Part shown: positions 1-9,902 of the stretch, one piece after another
Position numbering within the stretch: the stretch's first letter is position 1
How the letters are laid out: every line of letters begins with the position of its first letter
Assembly: GCF_018881635.1 (NCBI RefSeq)
Contig: NZ_JACVPY010000002.1
Location: 1,322,525 to 1,386,524, forward strand
DNA length: 64,000 nucleotides
Direction of reading: 5' to 3'
Source: Polynucleobacter sp. UB-Piko-W3
GTDB lineage: Bacteria; Pseudomonadota; Gammaproteobacteria; Burkholderiales; Burkholderiaceae
Translations under genes and position numbers: made by a program
Notes under the pieces: generated by a model
The model's database searches: none
Seen by the model: the letters and a program-made list of their open reading frames with translations, nothing else
What the model was told of the DNA's origin: nothing

Positions 1-996
1 CGGTTCACCATGACCTGCATCGGTACGTAGATTTTTTCCAAGTCGCTCCGAGTTATTAGCAATCAAATGATTTGCTGTATCAAGAATATGTCCGTGTGAG
101 CGATAGTTCTGCTCTAATTTCACCATCATGGGGTGATATTGCTTTTCGTAAAGACGCATGTTCTCAACATCAGCACCGCGAAAGGCGTAAATACTTTGAT
201 CGTCATCGCCTACAGCAAAGACTGCACTACTTCCCATGCCGCTCACATTAATACGACTAGCATCATGACCAGATAACAATTTGAGCCACGCATATTGCAA
301 AGCATTGGTATCCTGAAACTCATCGATCAAAATGTGACGGAAGCGTTCTTGATAATGGGTGCGAATCGCCTCGCTATGCTTAAGCAACTCGTAGCTGCGC
401 AAGAGGAGTTCAGCAAAATCTACTACTCCCTCACGCTGGCATTGCTCATCATAGGCTGCATAGAGTTGCGCCATCTTCGCCTGAAAATCATCGCCTACTG
501 ATAAATCTTTGGCCCGCTGCCCACGCTCTTTGGCATGAGCAATAAAGTACTGCAGTTGTTTTGGAGGGTACTTCTCATCATCAACCTTCAAACCCTTCAA
601 AAGTCGCTTAATCGCAGAAAGCTGATCTTGGGTATCTAAGATTTGGAATGTTGATGGTAAGCCGGCATCTTTATGGTGTGCTCGCAGTAAACGATTACAA
701 AGACCATGAAAAGTACCAATCCACATGCCTCGGGTATTAATCGGCAACATGGCGCTTAAGCGCACCATCATCTCTTTGGCGGCTTTATTAGTAAAGGTGA
801 CCGCTAGGACGCCTATAGGGGACACCTGGCCTGTTTGGATCAACCAGGCAATACGGGTGGTGAGGACACGAGTCTTACCACTTCCAGCCCCAGCCAAAAT
901 CATGGCTGATTGGGCTTGGCCGTTTTCATTGACGGGCGGGAGGGTAACTGCCTCGCGTTGTTCTGGATTGAGGTTGGCGAGCAGGTCAGAGTACAT
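1..996 (-). CDS. uvrD: UvrD/Rep/PcrA-family DNA helicase, N-terminal part (cut by window edge)
   Basis: This is a superfamily 1A 3'-to-5' DNA helicase of the UvrD type, used in nucleotide excision and mismatch repair. Only the first 332 residues are in the window; the gene runs off the left edge in frame. The Walker A motif AGAGSGKT is at about residues 35-42, the Walker B motif DEFQD at about 222-226 and the EQNYRS motif at about 293, in the order expected for 1A and 2A domains. The ATG at 996 starts a normal family N-terminus ([17 protein letters not shown]). It diverges from valS with only 24 bases between start codons. A TATAAT on this strand ends 7 bases before the ATG. The choice between uvrD, rep and pcrA cannot be made without the C-terminal half. 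Confidence 0.9.
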   Translation of the reverse strand, partial: MYSDLLANLNPEQREAVTLPPVNENGQAQSAMILAGAGSGKTRVLTTRIAWLIQTGQVSPIGVLAVTFTNKAAKEMMVRLSAMLPINTRGMWIGTFHGLCNRLLRAHHKDAGLPSTFQILDTQDQLSAIKRLLKGLKVDDEKYPPKQLQYFIAHAKERGQRAKDLSVGDDFQAKMAQLYAAYDEQCQREGVVDFAELLLRSYELLKHSEAIRTHYQERFRHILIDEFQDTNALQYAWLKLLSGHDASRINVSGMGSSAVFAVGDDDQSIYAFRGADVENMRLYEKQYHPMMVKLEQNYRSHGHILDTANHLIANNSERLGKNLRTDAGHGEP

Positions 997-1003
997 CACC
1001 CCA

Positions 1004-1011
1004 ATTATAAT
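1004..1011. promoter_or_regulatory. Overlapping divergent -10 boxes of uvrD and valS
   Basis: ATTATAAT reads as TATAAT on the plus strand (1006-1011, 9 bases before the valS ATG) and on the minus strand (1009-1004, 7 bases before the uvrD ATG). No good -35 is visible on either strand (best for valS is AGGTCA at 983-988). Transcription from either box would begin at or next to the start codon, so both mRNAs would be leaderless. This is inferred from sequence only. Confidence 0.5.
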
Positions 1012-1020
1012 TTGCCTCTT

Positions 1021-3912
1021 ATGCCAAATGCCTCAAATACCCCTAATTCACCAGCAGCCAATTCAGCTGACGAACTCGCTAAATCCTATGAACCCGCCCC
1101 GATCGAAGCCTACTGGGGTCCAGAGTGGGAGCGCAGGGGTATTGCTGATGCCACCATGCTCGAAGGTAAGGATGATTTTTCCATTCAGTTGCCGCCCCCC
1201 AATGTCACTGGCACCCTGCACATGGGTCACGCCTTTAACCAAACCATCATGGATGGCCTGGTTCGTCATGCACGTATGTCTGGCAAAAATACTTTGTGGG
1301 TACCTGGTACCGACCACGCGGGTATCGCTACCCAAATCGTAGTTGAGCGTCAGCTCGATGCGCAAAAAGTTTCTCGTCATGACTTAGGTCGTGAAAAGTT
1401 TTTAGAAAAAGTATGGGAATGGAAAGAAACTTCCGGCAATACCATCACCCGTCAAATTCGTCGCTTGGGCGCTTCGATTGATTGGGGTAAAGAATATTTC
1501 ACAATGGACAGAAAGATGTCCAAAGCAGTGGTGGAAGTTTTCGTTCGCCTGCACGAACAAGGTTTGATCTATCGCGGTAAACGCTTAGTCAATTGGGATC
1601 CTGTTTTAGGTACTGCGGTATCAGATCTTGAAGTGGTGAGCGAAGAAGAAGATGGCTCCATGTGGCATATCCGCTACCCATTAGCGGACGGTACAGGCTC
1701 GCTCACCGTGGCTACTACTCGTCCCGAGACTTTACTAGGTGATGTTGCTGTCATGGTGAACCCTGAAGACGAACGCTACAAACACCTCATTGGTAAGTCA
1801 GTCAATCTGCCTTTATGTAACCGTGAAATCCCGATCATTGCTGATGATTATGTGGATTTGGCTTTTGGTACTGGGGTAGTGAAGGTAACACCAGCACATG
1901 ACTTTAATGACTACGCAGTGGGGCAACGTCATCAATTACCACTCATTAATATTCTCACGCTGGATGCCAAGATTAATGAAAACGCACCAGCTACTTATCA
2001 AGGTATGGAACGTTTTGCCGCTCGTAAACAAATCGTTTCTGACTTAGATACGGCGGGTCTATTAGAAAAAGTTCAGCCTCACAAACTCATGGTGCCCCGT
2101 GGTGATCGCACCCAAACCATTATTGAGCCGATGCTTACCGACCAATGGTTTGTGGCTATGTCTAAGCCCAGTCCGGATAACCAATATCAGCCTGGCTCGT
2201 CGATCGCTGGCGCTGCATTGGATGCAGTCACTAAGGGTGACATTAAGCTCGTTCCAGAAAACTGGATTAACACTTACACCCAGTGGTTAGAAAATATTCA
2301 AGACTGGTGCATCTCTCGTCAACTCTGGTGGGGCCACCAAATCCCCGCCTGGTATGGCGATGATGGCCAGATCTTTGTGGCCCGCTCCGAAGAGGAAGCC
2401 AGAGTCAAAGCTGCAACAGCGGGCTATGTAGGCAAACTCAATCGCGATCCTGATGTTCTCGATACTTGGTTTAGCTCAGCACTTGTCCCTTTTAGCTCCC
2501 TAGGCTGGCCAGAAAAAACGCCTGCCTTAAATCACTTCCTACCTTCATCGGTATTGGTCACTGGCTTTGACATTATTTTCTTCTGGGTGGCACGTATGGT
2601 CATGATGACCTGTCACTTCACTGGAAAAGTACCGTTTCATACTGTCTACGTTCACGGCTTAGTGCGGGATGCTGAAGGTCAAAAGATGAGTAAGTCCAAA
2701 GGCAATACCTTGGACCCAATTGATTTGATCGATGGCATCAAGATTGAAGAGTTAGTCGGAAAACGTACTACTGGCCTAATGAACCCTAAGCAAGCAGAGA
2801 GCATTAGCAAGAAAACGAAGAAAGAGTTTCCTGATGGTATTCCGGCATTTGGAACCGATGCATTGCGCTTTACCTTTGCATCTCTTGCCTCTCTGGGTCG
2901 CAATATTAACTTTGACCAAAAGCGTTGTGAAGGCTATCGCAACTTCTGTAACAAGCTTTGGAATGCTACGCGCTTTGTTCTCATGAACTGCCCTGGTAGT
3001 GATGAAGACAATGGCTTTGCACCTTGCGACAATCAATGTGGTCTTGAAGGTTATTTGGATTTTTCACCGGCAGATAAATGGATTGTTTCTCAACTACAAA
3101 GAACTGAGGCTGAAGTCGCCAAAGGTTTTGAGAACTATCGCTTTGATAACATCGCTAGCAGCATCTACCAATTTGTTTGGGATGAGTATTGTGATTGGTA
3201 CTTAGAACTTGCCAAGGTACAAATTCAAACAGGCACTCCAGCCCAGCAACGTGCCACCCGTCGCACGCTATTACGTGTTCTAGAAACTATCCTACGAATG
3301 GCGCACCCACTGATTCCATTTATTACCGAGACTCTTTGGCAAACCGTTGGCCCCAAGTCTGGAAAAGAGTTAGCCCAGCAGGACAAGCAAACCATTGCAC
3401 TCCAGCCCTATCCCGTTTCTCAGCCAGAAAAAATTGATGAGAAGAGTGAAACTTGGGTGGCGCAGATCAAAGCCATCGTAGATGCCTGCAGAAACTTGCG
3501 TGGCGAGATGCAAGTACCGCCCGGTCAAAAGGTTCCCCTTTGGATTAGTGGACCAGAAGCCTTCCTGCAAAAAGCGACGCCTTACTTACTCGCCTTAGCC
3601 AAACTCTCTGAGGTCAAAATCTATCTCGATGAGTCTGACTTAGAAAAAGATGCTCCTGGCGCTCCGATGGCACTCGTTGGAGACCTGAAACTACTTCTGA
3701 AGATTGAGGTTGATGTTGCGGCAGAGCGTACTCGCCTTGGCAAAGAAATTGAGCGCCTCGCCAATGAAATCGCTAAAGCCCGTGGCAAATTGACCAATGA
3801 AAGCTTTGTAGCCCGCGCTCCAGAAGAGGTGGTTGCCCAAGAAAAACAGCGTCTTGCTGGTTTTGAGCAGAATCATGAGAAGCTTGTTGCACAATTAGAA
3901 CGTCTGAAATAA
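1021..3912 (+). CDS. valS: Valyl-tRNA synthetase
   Basis: Cytoplasmic class I enzyme that attaches valine to tRNA-Val and edits mischarged threonine. The product is 963 residues, normal for the bacterial enzyme. The HIGH-type motif (HMGH) is at about residues 67-70 and KMSKS at 555-559. The middle holds the CP1 editing domain, and the last 70 or so residues are rich in Lys, Glu and Arg, like the ValS C-terminal coiled-coil tRNA-binding arm. The frame is open further upstream, but that extension overlaps uvrD and has no family similarity, so the ATG at 1021 is preferred. No Shine-Dalgarno is visible; a TATAAT ends 9 bases upstream. galU follows after 33 bases, probably in the same transcript. 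Confidence 0.97.
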   Translation: MPNASNTPNSPAANSADELAKSYEPAPIEAYWGPEWERRGIADATMLEGKDDFSIQLPPPNVTGTLHMGHAFNQTIMDGLVRHARMSGKNTLWVPGTDHAGIATQIVVERQLDAQKVSRHDLGREKFLEKVWEWKETSGNTITRQIRRLGASIDWGKEYFTMDRKMSKAVVEVFVRLHEQGLIYRGKRLVNWDPVLGTAVSDLEVVSEEEDGSMWHIRYPLADGTGSLTVATTRPETLLGDVAVMVNPEDERYKHLIGKSVNLPLCNREIPIIADDYVDLAFGTGVVKVTPAHDFNDYAVGQRHQLPLINILTLDAKINENAPATYQGMERFAARKQIVSDLDTAGLLEKVQPHKLMVPRGDRTQTIIEPMLTDQWFVAMSKPSPDNQYQPGSSIAGAALDAVTKGDIKLVPENWINTYTQWLENIQDWCISRQLWWGHQIPAWYGDDGQIFVARSEEEARVKAATAGYVGKLNRDPDVLDTWFSSALVPFSSLGWPEKTPALNHFLPSSVLVTGFDIIFFWVARMVMMTCHFTGKVPFHTVYVHGLVRDAEGQKMSKSKGNTLDPIDLIDGIKIEELVGKRTTGLMNPKQAESISKKTKKEFPDGIPAFGTDALRFTFASLASLGRNINFDQKRCEGYRNFCNKLWNATRFVLMNCPGSDEDNGFAPCDNQCGLEGYLDFSPADKWIVSQLQRTEAEVAKGFENYRFDNIASSIYQFVWDEYCDWYLELAKVQIQTGTPAQQRATRRTLLRVLETILRMAHPLIPFITETLWQTVGPKSGKELAQQDKQTIALQPYPVSQPEKIDEKSETWVAQIKAIVDACRNLRGEMQVPPGQKVPLWISGPEAFLQKATPYLLALAKLSEVKIYLDESDLEKDAPGAPMALVGDLKLLLKIEVDVAAERTRLGKEIERLANEIAKARGKLTNESFVARAPEEVVAQEKQRLAGFEQNHEKLVAQLERLK

Positions 3913-3945
3913 AGCAGTAGCAAATCCAGAGTGATCGGAACCCTT

Positions 3946-4830
3946 ATGCCATTAACTACTAAAGCCGTTACCAAAGCCGTTTTCCCTGTTGCCGGCTTGG
4001 GCACTCGCTTCTTGCCTGCAACCAAAGCAAGCCCAAAAGAGATGCTCAATGTGGTTGATAAGCCTTTGATTCAGTATGCGGTTGAAGAAGCCATAGCAGC
4101 TGGCATCACTGAGATGATTTTTGTTACTGGTCGCAGTAAGCGGGCTATTGAAGATCACTTTGATAAAGCATATGAACTTGAAGCAGAACTAGAAGCCAAA
4201 AACAAACAAGCTCTGCTAGAAATTGTGCGAAGTGTTAAACCTAGTCATGTTGATTGTGTGTATGTGCGTCAACCCGAAGCGCTCGGTTTAGGTCATGCAG
4301 TGCTGTGTGCCGAGAAATTAGTACGCGATGAGCCCTTTGCCATCATCCTGGCAGACGACTTATTGGATGGACAACCACCCGTCCTCAAGCAGATGCTCAA
4401 GGTATTTAATGAGCAAAACGGTTCCGTGATCGCTGTAGAAAAGATTGATCCAGCCAAGAGTAGCTCATATGGAATCGTATCTGGTGACGAGGTGGCTAAA
4501 GGCATCTACCGTCTTAATGGCATTGTAGAAAAGCCGCAACCCAAAGATGCGCCTTCGAACTTAGCAGTTGTTGGGCGCTACGTTCTGTCCTCCGATATTT
4601 TTAGCCATATTCGCAATCTCAAACCAGGTGCTGGTGGCGAGATTCAATTGACCGATGCGATTGCCTCCTTGCTGAAGCAAGATGCTGTATTTGCTTATGA
4701 GTACGATGGCGTTCGCTATGACTGCGGTAGCAAGCTTGGTTACCTCAAGGCTTCAGTGGAATTTGCTCTTCGTCACCCTGAAGTGGCAACTGATTTTGCG
4801 GCCTATTTAAAGAATCGGTCTTTAACCTAA
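3946..4830 (+). CDS. galU: UTP--glucose-1-phosphate uridylyltransferase
   Basis: Makes UDP-glucose from UTP and glucose-1-phosphate, a precursor for lipopolysaccharide and other glycans. The nucleotidyltransferase signature [11 protein letters not shown] is at about residues 17-27, followed by SPKEML and VDKPLIQY. The central LADDLLDG carries the metal-binding acidic residues. The length of 294 residues is typical of bacterial GalU. I chose the ATG at 3946; an in-frame GTG at 3931 would add five residues. It lies 33 bases after valS on the same strand and converges on the TusA-like gene with 16 bases between stop codons. Confidence 0.95.
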   Translation: MPLTTKAVTKAVFPVAGLGTRFLPATKASPKEMLNVVDKPLIQYAVEEAIAAGITEMIFVTGRSKRAIEDHFDKAYELEAELEAKNKQALLEIVRSVKPSHVDCVYVRQPEALGLGHAVLCAEKLVRDEPFAIILADDLLDGQPPVLKQMLKVFNEQNGSVIAVEKIDPAKSSSYGIVSGDEVAKGIYRLNGIVEKPQPKDAPSNLAVVGRYVLSSDIFSHIRNLKPGAGGEIQLTDAIASLLKQDAVFAYEYDGVRYDCGSKLGYLKASVEFALRHPEVATDFAAYLKNRSLT

Positions 4831-4846
4831 GACTCTTAACCTCGTC

Positions 4847-5092
4847 TTATCTTCTTTTGAGGAAGAAAATTAAGACATCGCCCTCAGTAGTACTCAGAAT
4901 CAGTTCATTACCAGTTTGTTTAGCAAATGCCGGAAAATCATGAGCAGCACCAGCATCGGTTGCCTTGATCTTCAAGACTTCACCTGACTGCATGGTGGCT
5001 AAAGCTTTTTTGGTACGCAGAATAGGTAATGGGCAATTCATACCAATCGCATCTACTTCCGCATTAAAAGCAATATTTACTGATTCACTCAT
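4847..5092 (-). CDS. TusA/SirA-family sulfur-carrier-like protein
   Basis: A small cytoplasmic protein of the TusA (SirA, YedF) fold, 81 residues. The family motif CPLP, whose first Cys (residue 20) carries persulfide in characterised members, is followed by ILRTKKAL; the rest fits the beta-alpha-beta-alpha-beta-beta fold. The ATG at 5092 overlaps the alaS stop as ATGA, so translation is probably coupled to alaS; an in-frame start at 5107 would lie inside alaS. The family includes TusA (tRNA 2-thiouridine and Moco sulfur relay) and paralogues of unknown role. Linkage to alaS does not settle which this is. Confidence 0.88.
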   Translation of the reverse strand: MSESVNIAFNAEVDAIGMNCPLPILRTKKALATMQSGEVLKIKATDAGAAHDFPAFAKQTGNELILSTTEGDVLIFFLKRR

Positions 5093-7713
5093 TTGCTTGC
5101 TATCCAATCTTTAACGCCGTTTAAGGCTATACCTAACTTACTAGGATCTGTTCCACCAGCCATCGCCATCTCTGGCTTACCGCCGCCTTTGCCACCTACC
5201 TGCTGAGCAACAAAGTTCACCAGATCACCCGCCTTAACCTTGCCAATAGAGTCTGCAGTAACGCCGGCAATTAAGCTGACCTTATCGCCCTGTACGGATG
5301 CCAGGACGATTGCCGCAGTTTTGAGCTTTGCCTTGAGTGCGTCCATGGTTTCACGTAAGACCCCTGCGTCAGCACCATCTAAGCGAGCAGCTAATACCTT
5401 AAGGCCATTGACATCAATTGCTTGACCAGCCAACTCGTCACCCTGACTTGCTGCCAACTTGGAGTTCACTTTTTCTAGATCGCGCTCTGCTTGACGCAAA
5501 CTCTCTTGCAATTGAGTAACGCGGTTTACTAAGTCACCTGGATGAGTTTTCAGAATGGCTGCAGCCTCATTTATTCTGTCTTCCATGCCCTGTAAGAAGT
5601 GCAGCGCATTATTGCCAGTGACAGCCTCAACGCGACGGATGCCCGCTGCTACGCCACCTTCAGAAACAATCTTCAAGCTACCAATATCGCCAGTGCGTGA
5701 TACGTGAGTGCCACCACATAGCTCTTTAGAGCTACCGATTTCTAGTACGCGCACTTCTTCGCCGTATTTCTCACCAAATAACATCATGGCACCAGTCTTC
5801 TGTGCATCCTCTAAAGACATGACCTTACCTGAGGTGGCAGTGTTCTCCAGAATCTCTTGATTCACAATATCTTCTATTTTGCGAATTTGCTCAGATGTAA
5901 TCGGAGCATTGTGCGTAAAGTCAAAACGGGTCTTGATAGCATCTACCAGCGAACCTTTTTGTTGTACATGATCACCCAGTACCTCACGCAAAGCTTTGTG
6001 CAAGATATGCGTCGCACTGTGATTACGCATCGTGTCGGTTCTTTGCTGAACATCTACTAAAGCATTGAGTACATCACCGACCTTAAGCTCGCCCTCAAGC
6101 AACTCACCTTGGTGACCAAAGACATCGGCCTGAATCTTAAAGGTATCTTCTACAGTAAAACGGACAGTCTCATTACGAAGCTCGCCTTTATCACCAACTT
6201 GGCCGCCAGACTCCGCATAAAAAGGAGTGTTATCTAACACGATCACAGCAGCATCACCGGCCTTTACTGAAGTTACCGCAGAACCATCTACATATAGACC
6301 GGTTACCTTTGCACCCACATGTTTTAAGGTGTCATAACCATGAAACTGGGTTGACTGGCCTTTGTACTCTAAGCCTTGGGCTACCTTGAACTTGCCGGCT
6401 GCTCTAGCTTGATCGCGTTGCTTTTGCATCGCTACTTCAAAACCTGGGGAATCGACTGTCACTCCACGCTCACGGCAGACGTCTGCAGTGAGATCGAGTG
6501 GAAAACCAAAGGTGTCATGTAAGCGGAAAGCGGTTTCACCATCGACCACTTTGGCGCCGCCTGCTAATGCGCCATCCAAAATTTCCATACCGTTGGCAAT
6601 CGTCTGGAAGAAGCGCTCTTCCTCTTGCTTTAATACTTCACCCACTTTATCTTGTGCAGCCCGCAATTCTGGATAGGCATCGCCCATCTCTTTAACCAGC
6701 GCAGGAACCAATTGATAGAAGAATGGTTTGCGCGCACCTAACTTGTAGCCATGACGAATCGCACGACGTGCAATGCGACGTAATACATAACCGCGTCCTG
6801 CATTACCTGGAATGACTCCATCAACAATAACAAAGCTACAGGCTCGAATATGGTCAGCAATCACTTTAAGTGAAGGACTCTGCGCATCACAGTTCCCTCC
6901 ACCAGCAGCATCTACCGCATCTTTAGCAGCCTTTAATAAATTGACGAAGAGATCGATCTCATAGTTAGAGTGAACGTGCTGCAAAATAGCGGCAATGCGC
7001 TCAAGGCCCATGCCCGTATCAACACTAGGCTTAGGCAGTAGATGCATGACACCTGCTTCATCGCGGTTGAACTGCATGAAGACGTTATTCCAAATTTCAA
7101 TGTAGCGATCACCATCTTCATCTGGACTGCCAGGAGGACCACCAGGAATATGGTCGCCGTGATCATAGAAAATTTCTGTGCAAGGACCACAAGGTCCGGT
7201 ATCACCCATCATCCAGAAATTGTCGGAAGCGTAACGCGCGCCCTTGTTGTCGCCGATTCGAATAATGCGATCAGTTGGAATACCGATCTGCTTATTCCAG
7301 ATCTCATAAGCCTCATCATCTTCAGCATAGACCGTGACCAAAAGTTTTTCTTTGGGCAACTTAAATACTTGTGTCAATAAATCCCATGCAAGCTGAATCG
7401 CATCTTTCTTGAAGTAATCTCCAAACGAAAAATTACCCAACATCTCAAAAAAGGTGTGATGACGTGCGGTATAACCGACGTTATCTAAATCATTATGTTT
7501 GCCACCAGCTCGAATGCACTTTTGGGCAGTCGTAGCGCGGCTATAAGGCCGCTTATCAAAGCCTAAAAACACGTCTTTGAACTGGTTCATCCCCGCATTG
7601 GTGAATAACAGGGTTGGATCATCCCCGGGTACGACCGGACTGGACGGAACGATTTGGTGGCCTTTTTGGGCAAAGAAATCTAGGTATGCCTGGCGAATTT
7701 GAGAGACTTTCAT
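5089..7713 (-). CDS. alaS: Alanyl-tRNA synthetase
   Basis: Class II synthetase charging tRNA-Ala, 874 residues, the usual length. The N-terminal catalytic core holds the class II motifs ([17 protein letters not shown] near residues 85-100). The editing domain carries the zinc-binding set HSATH at about 563-567 and CGGTH at about 664. A glycine-rich C-Ala domain ([15 protein letters not shown]) ends the protein. It is first in a two-gene unit with the TusA-like gene (ATGA overlap). The promoter TTGCCC-N17-GATAAT ends 7 bases before the ATG and there is no Shine-Dalgarno, so the mRNA may be leaderless. An inverted repeat overlaps the -35, a possible operator shared with tctB. Confidence 0.98.
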   Translation of the reverse strand: MKVSQIRQAYLDFFAQKGHQIVPSSPVVPGDDPTLLFTNAGMNQFKDVFLGFDKRPYSRATTAQKCIRAGGKHNDLDNVGYTARHHTFFEMLGNFSFGDYFKKDAIQLAWDLLTQVFKLPKEKLLVTVYAEDDEAYEIWNKQIGIPTDRIIRIGDNKGARYASDNFWMMGDTGPCGPCTEIFYDHGDHIPGGPPGSPDEDGDRYIEIWNNVFMQFNRDEAGVMHLLPKPSVDTGMGLERIAAILQHVHSNYEIDLFVNLLKAAKDAVDAAGGGNCDAQSPSLKVIADHIRACSFVIVDGVIPGNAGRGYVLRRIARRAIRHGYKLGARKPFFYQLVPALVKEMGDAYPELRAAQDKVGEVLKQEEERFFQTIANGMEILDGALAGGAKVVDGETAFRLHDTFGFPLDLTADVCRERGVTVDSPGFEVAMQKQRDQARAAGKFKVAQGLEYKGQSTQFHGYDTLKHVGAKVTGLYVDGSAVTSVKAGDAAVIVLDNTPFYAESGGQVGDKGELRNETVRFTVEDTFKIQADVFGHQGELLEGELKVGDVLNALVDVQQRTDTMRNHSATHILHKALREVLGDHVQQKGSLVDAIKTRFDFTHNAPITSEQIRKIEDIVNQEILENTATSGKVMSLEDAQKTGAMMLFGEKYGEEVRVLEIGSSKELCGGTHVSRTGDIGSLKIVSEGGVAAGIRRVEAVTGNNALHFLQGMEDRINEAAAILKTHPGDLVNRVTQLQESLRQAERDLEKVNSKLAASQGDELAGQAIDVNGLKVLAARLDGADAGVLRETMDALKAKLKTAAIVLASVQGDKVSLIAGVTADSIGKVKAGDLVNFVAQQVGGKGGGKPEMAMAGGTDPSKLGIALNGVKDWIASK

Positions 7714-7720
7714 GCTGATA

Positions 7721-7749
7721 ATTATCGCATTGGCACCTGCCTAGGGCAA
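7721..7749 (-). promoter_or_regulatory. alaS promoter
   Basis: TTGCCC (7749-7744), a 17-base spacer and GATAAT (7726-7721) read toward alaS. Four of six -35 bases and five of six -10 bases match sigma-70. Only 7 bases separate the -10 from the ATG, so the transcript should start at or just before the start codon. Confidence 0.6.
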
Positions 7750-7756
7750 ACCCTAG
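7741..7756. promoter_or_regulatory. Perfect inverted repeat between alaS and tctB (putative operator)
   Basis: CTAGGG-CAAA-CCCTAG is a perfect 6-base inverted repeat with a 4-base centre. Its left half covers the alaS -35 and its right half runs into a possible tctB -35 (TAGACA at 7754-7759, 19 bases before TACAAT at 7779-7784). The position suits a protein binding site controlling one or both genes. The bound protein is unknown. E. coli AlaRS is known to repress its own gene by binding a palindrome at the alaS promoter, so autoregulation is one possibility. Confidence 0.4.
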
Positions 7757-7834
7757 ACAAGTGACCCCCTTAGTGCCTTACAATCGCTCAACATCAATAA
7801 ATCGGAACTTAAGCCGATCAATAAGGAGCACAAC

Positions 7835-8296
7835 TTGAAAATTCGGAATCAACGGGATTTTGGGGCTGGGATCATGTATATGGTCATTGGCCTCTTCTTT
7901 GCCATTATCGCAAGACAGTATCAATATGGCACGGCGGCTAAGATGGGCCCAGGTTATTTCCCATTTTGGCTAGGCATGCTTATGGCTACTATCGGTTTAT
8001 TGGTTCTTGTCAGATCTATGAATGCTAAGGCTGCGATCGAAAGTATTCCAAAATTCAATTGGCGCATCATGCTCCAAATCACGGGCGCAGTTGTTTTATA
8101 TGGCCTCTTGCTCCCTAGAATGGGCTTCTTAGTTGCTGTTGTGGTCTTAGTTTTTGTTGCCGCTAGTGCTAGCAAAGAGTTCACCTGGAAGGGTACTGCT
8201 ATCAATGCTGCCTTCTTGGTAACCTTTACTTATTCCGTGTTTGTAGTGGGCCTGAAACTTCAGTTCCCGCTACTGCCAGTATTCCTCCAACAATAA
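7835..8296 (+). CDS. tctB: Tripartite tricarboxylate transporter, small membrane subunit TctB
   Basis: The small integral membrane subunit of a TTT-family transporter, 153 residues with four or five hydrophobic segments (about 12-30, 42-62, 78-116 and 128-148). The N-terminal GPGYFPFWLGMLM block is typical of TctB (DUF1468). The start is a TTG at 7835, chosen because AAGGAG lies 6 bases upstream. tctA begins 19 bases downstream. The periplasmic binding protein TctC, which fixes substrate specificity, is not in this window, so the substrate cannot be told. Secondary transport energised by an ion gradient is the family mechanism. Confidence 0.9.
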   Translation: MKIRNQRDFGAGIMYMVIGLFFAIIARQYQYGTAAKMGPGYFPFWLGMLMATIGLLVLVRSMNAKAAIESIPKFNWRIMLQITGAVVLYGLLLPRMGFLVAVVVLVFVAASASKEFTWKGTAINAAFLVTFTYSVFVVGLKLQFPLLPVFLQQ

Positions 8297-8315
8297 AGAA
8301 CCGGGACACTACAAA

Positions 8316-9818
8316 ATGGATTTATTTGCTAACTTAGGCCTCGGTTTCGAAACTGCATTTACTTTACAGAATCTCCTGTACTGCCTGATCGGCTGTGTCT
8401 TGGGAACCCTCATCGGCGTATTGCCTGGTCTTGGCCCTATCGCCACGATCGCGATGCTCTTGCCAGCAACGTATGCTCTGCCTCCAATTGCTGCTCTCAT
8501 TATGTTGGCCGGTATTTATTACGGCTCACAGTACGGTGGGTCCACAACTGCGATTTTGCTCAATATTCCGGGAGAGACGTCGTCGGTGGTAACCGCAATC
8601 GATGGCTACCAAATGGCTCGCAATGGTCGAGCTGGTGTTGCCTTGTTTACTGCCGGTACCGCTTCATTCTTTGCGGGTTGCGTGGCCACTTTAATTTTGG
8701 CTGCATTTGCTGCCCCACTCTCTCAGCTTGCTTTTAAGTTTGGTCCTGCCGAATATTTCTCACTGATGGTCTTGGGACTCATTGGTGCGGTTGTTCTGGC
8801 ATCTGGCTCCTTGATTAAAGCGATCGGCATGATCATCCTAGGTCTTTTGATGGGCCTCATTGGCACCGACGTGAACTCTGGTGTCTCACGCTATGCGTTT
8901 GATATTCCAGAACTCAGTGATGGTATCGGCTTCGTTGCAGTTGCGATGGGTGTATTCGGTTTCGCAGAAATCATGGGTAACCTAGAAAAGACTGGCGATG
9001 ATGAGGGCTTCCTCAATAAGCTGACAACCATGGTCCCAACCAAAACTGATGTGAAGCGCATGATCCCATCTATTTTGCGCGGCACCACTATTGGTTCTAT
9101 CCTGGGCATTCTGCCTGGTGGTGGCGCTGCCTTGGCCGCTTTCGGCGCTTACTCTGTTGAGAAAAAATCTTCTAAGTACAGCCACGAGTTTGGTAAAGGC
9201 GCTATTGAAGGTGTAGCAGGTCCTGAAGCAGCGAACAATGCTGCAGCACAAACCTCATTCATTCCTTTGCTCACATTAGGCATCCCACCAAATGCAGTGA
9301 TGGCTTTGATGGTTGGTGCGATGACTATTCATAACATTCAACCAGGTCCGCAAGTGATGACTAGTAACCCAGCCTTGTTCTGGGGTCTGATTGCTTCGAT
9401 GTGGATTGGTAACGTGATGTTGATTCTCTTGAACTTGCCCCTCATTGGTATTTGGGTCAAGCTCTTGAAGATTCCATACCGCTTCCTCTATCCAGCTATT
9501 TTGGTGTTCTGCTGTATCGGTGTATACACCGTGAACAACACCGTGTTTGATGTCTATGTCACTGCAGGCTTCGGCTTGATTGGTTACCTCTTCTTCAAGC
9601 TGGGTTGCGAACCTCCTCCATTACTCTTGGGCTTTGTGCTTGGGCCAATGATGGAAGAGAACTTCCGTCGTGCCCTATTACTATCCCGCGGTGATTTCAT
9701 GACCTTCTTAACCCGCCCACTATCCTTGGGATTGCTGATTGCAGCAGCCCTCTTGGTGGTGATCGTAGCCTTACCAGCGGTGAAGAAGACTCGCGAAGAG
9801 GCATTCGTAGAAGATTAA
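8316..9818 (+). CDS. tctA: Tripartite tricarboxylate transporter, large permease subunit TctA
   Basis: The large membrane subunit of a TTT transporter, 500 residues and hydrophobic throughout, with about ten to twelve transmembrane segments. The family signature GVLPGLGPIATIAMLLP appears near residue 35 and is repeated in variant form as ILPGGGAALAAFGAY near residue 265, as expected for the internal duplication of TctA. It forms a two-gene unit with tctB. A strong intrinsic terminator follows 24 bases after the stop, so the operon ends here without tctC; in many betaproteobacteria TctC proteins are encoded elsewhere and in excess. Confidence 0.93.
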   Translation: MDLFANLGLGFETAFTLQNLLYCLIGCVLGTLIGVLPGLGPIATIAMLLPATYALPPIAALIMLAGIYYGSQYGGSTTAILLNIPGETSSVVTAIDGYQMARNGRAGVALFTAGTASFFAGCVATLILAAFAAPLSQLAFKFGPAEYFSLMVLGLIGAVVLASGSLIKAIGMIILGLLMGLIGTDVNSGVSRYAFDIPELSDGIGFVAVAMGVFGFAEIMGNLEKTGDDEGFLNKLTTMVPTKTDVKRMIPSILRGTTIGSILGILPGGGAALAAFGAYSVEKKSSKYSHEFGKGAIEGVAGPEAANNAAAQTSFIPLLTLGIPPNAVMALMVGAMTIHNIQPGPQVMTSNPALFWGLIASMWIGNVMLILLNLPLIGIWVKLLKIPYRFLYPAILVFCCIGVYTVNNTVFDVYVTAGFGLIGYLFFKLGCEPPPLLLGFVLGPMMEENFRRALLLSRGDFMTFLTRPLSLGLLIAAALLVVIVALPAVKKTREEAFVED

Positions 9819-9841
9819 TTCGCTTTACCTCTATAGAAACG

Positions 9842-9869
9842 AGCCCGCAGCAGTTTGCGGGCTTTTTCT
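9842..9869 (+). terminator. Intrinsic terminator after tctA
   Basis: Stem AGCCCGCA (9842-9849) pairs with TGCGGGCT (9856-9863), a 6-base loop lies between, and a T-rich run follows. It ends the tctBA transcript just before the glnS promoter. Confidence 0.9.
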
Positions 9870-9890
9870 TTATCGGTCAGATGTTTTCTC

Positions 9891-9896
9891 TACAAT
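9891..9896 (+). promoter_or_regulatory. Putative glnS -10 box
   Basis: TACAAT lies 6 bases before the glnS ATG at 9903. The -35 region is weak (T-rich terminator tail). With no Shine-Dalgarno in the 6 bases, a leaderless glnS mRNA is suggested. glnS needs its own promoter because the tctA terminator lies just upstream. Confidence 0.45.
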
Positions 9897-9902
9897 GTGA
9901 CT

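Noticed and set aside
910-1020. Longer ValS N-terminus
   Set aside because: The extension is antisense to uvrD and unlike ValS; the ATG at 1021 with a -10 box just upstream fits better.
725-1342. A 205-codon open frame across the uvrD/valS junction
   Set aside because: It overlaps both real genes in other frames, crosses their promoter region and has no family likeness.
7042-7380. Plus-strand open frame of 112 codons inside alaS
   Set aside because: It is a shadow of alaS codon bias with no ribosome binding site or recognisable motif.
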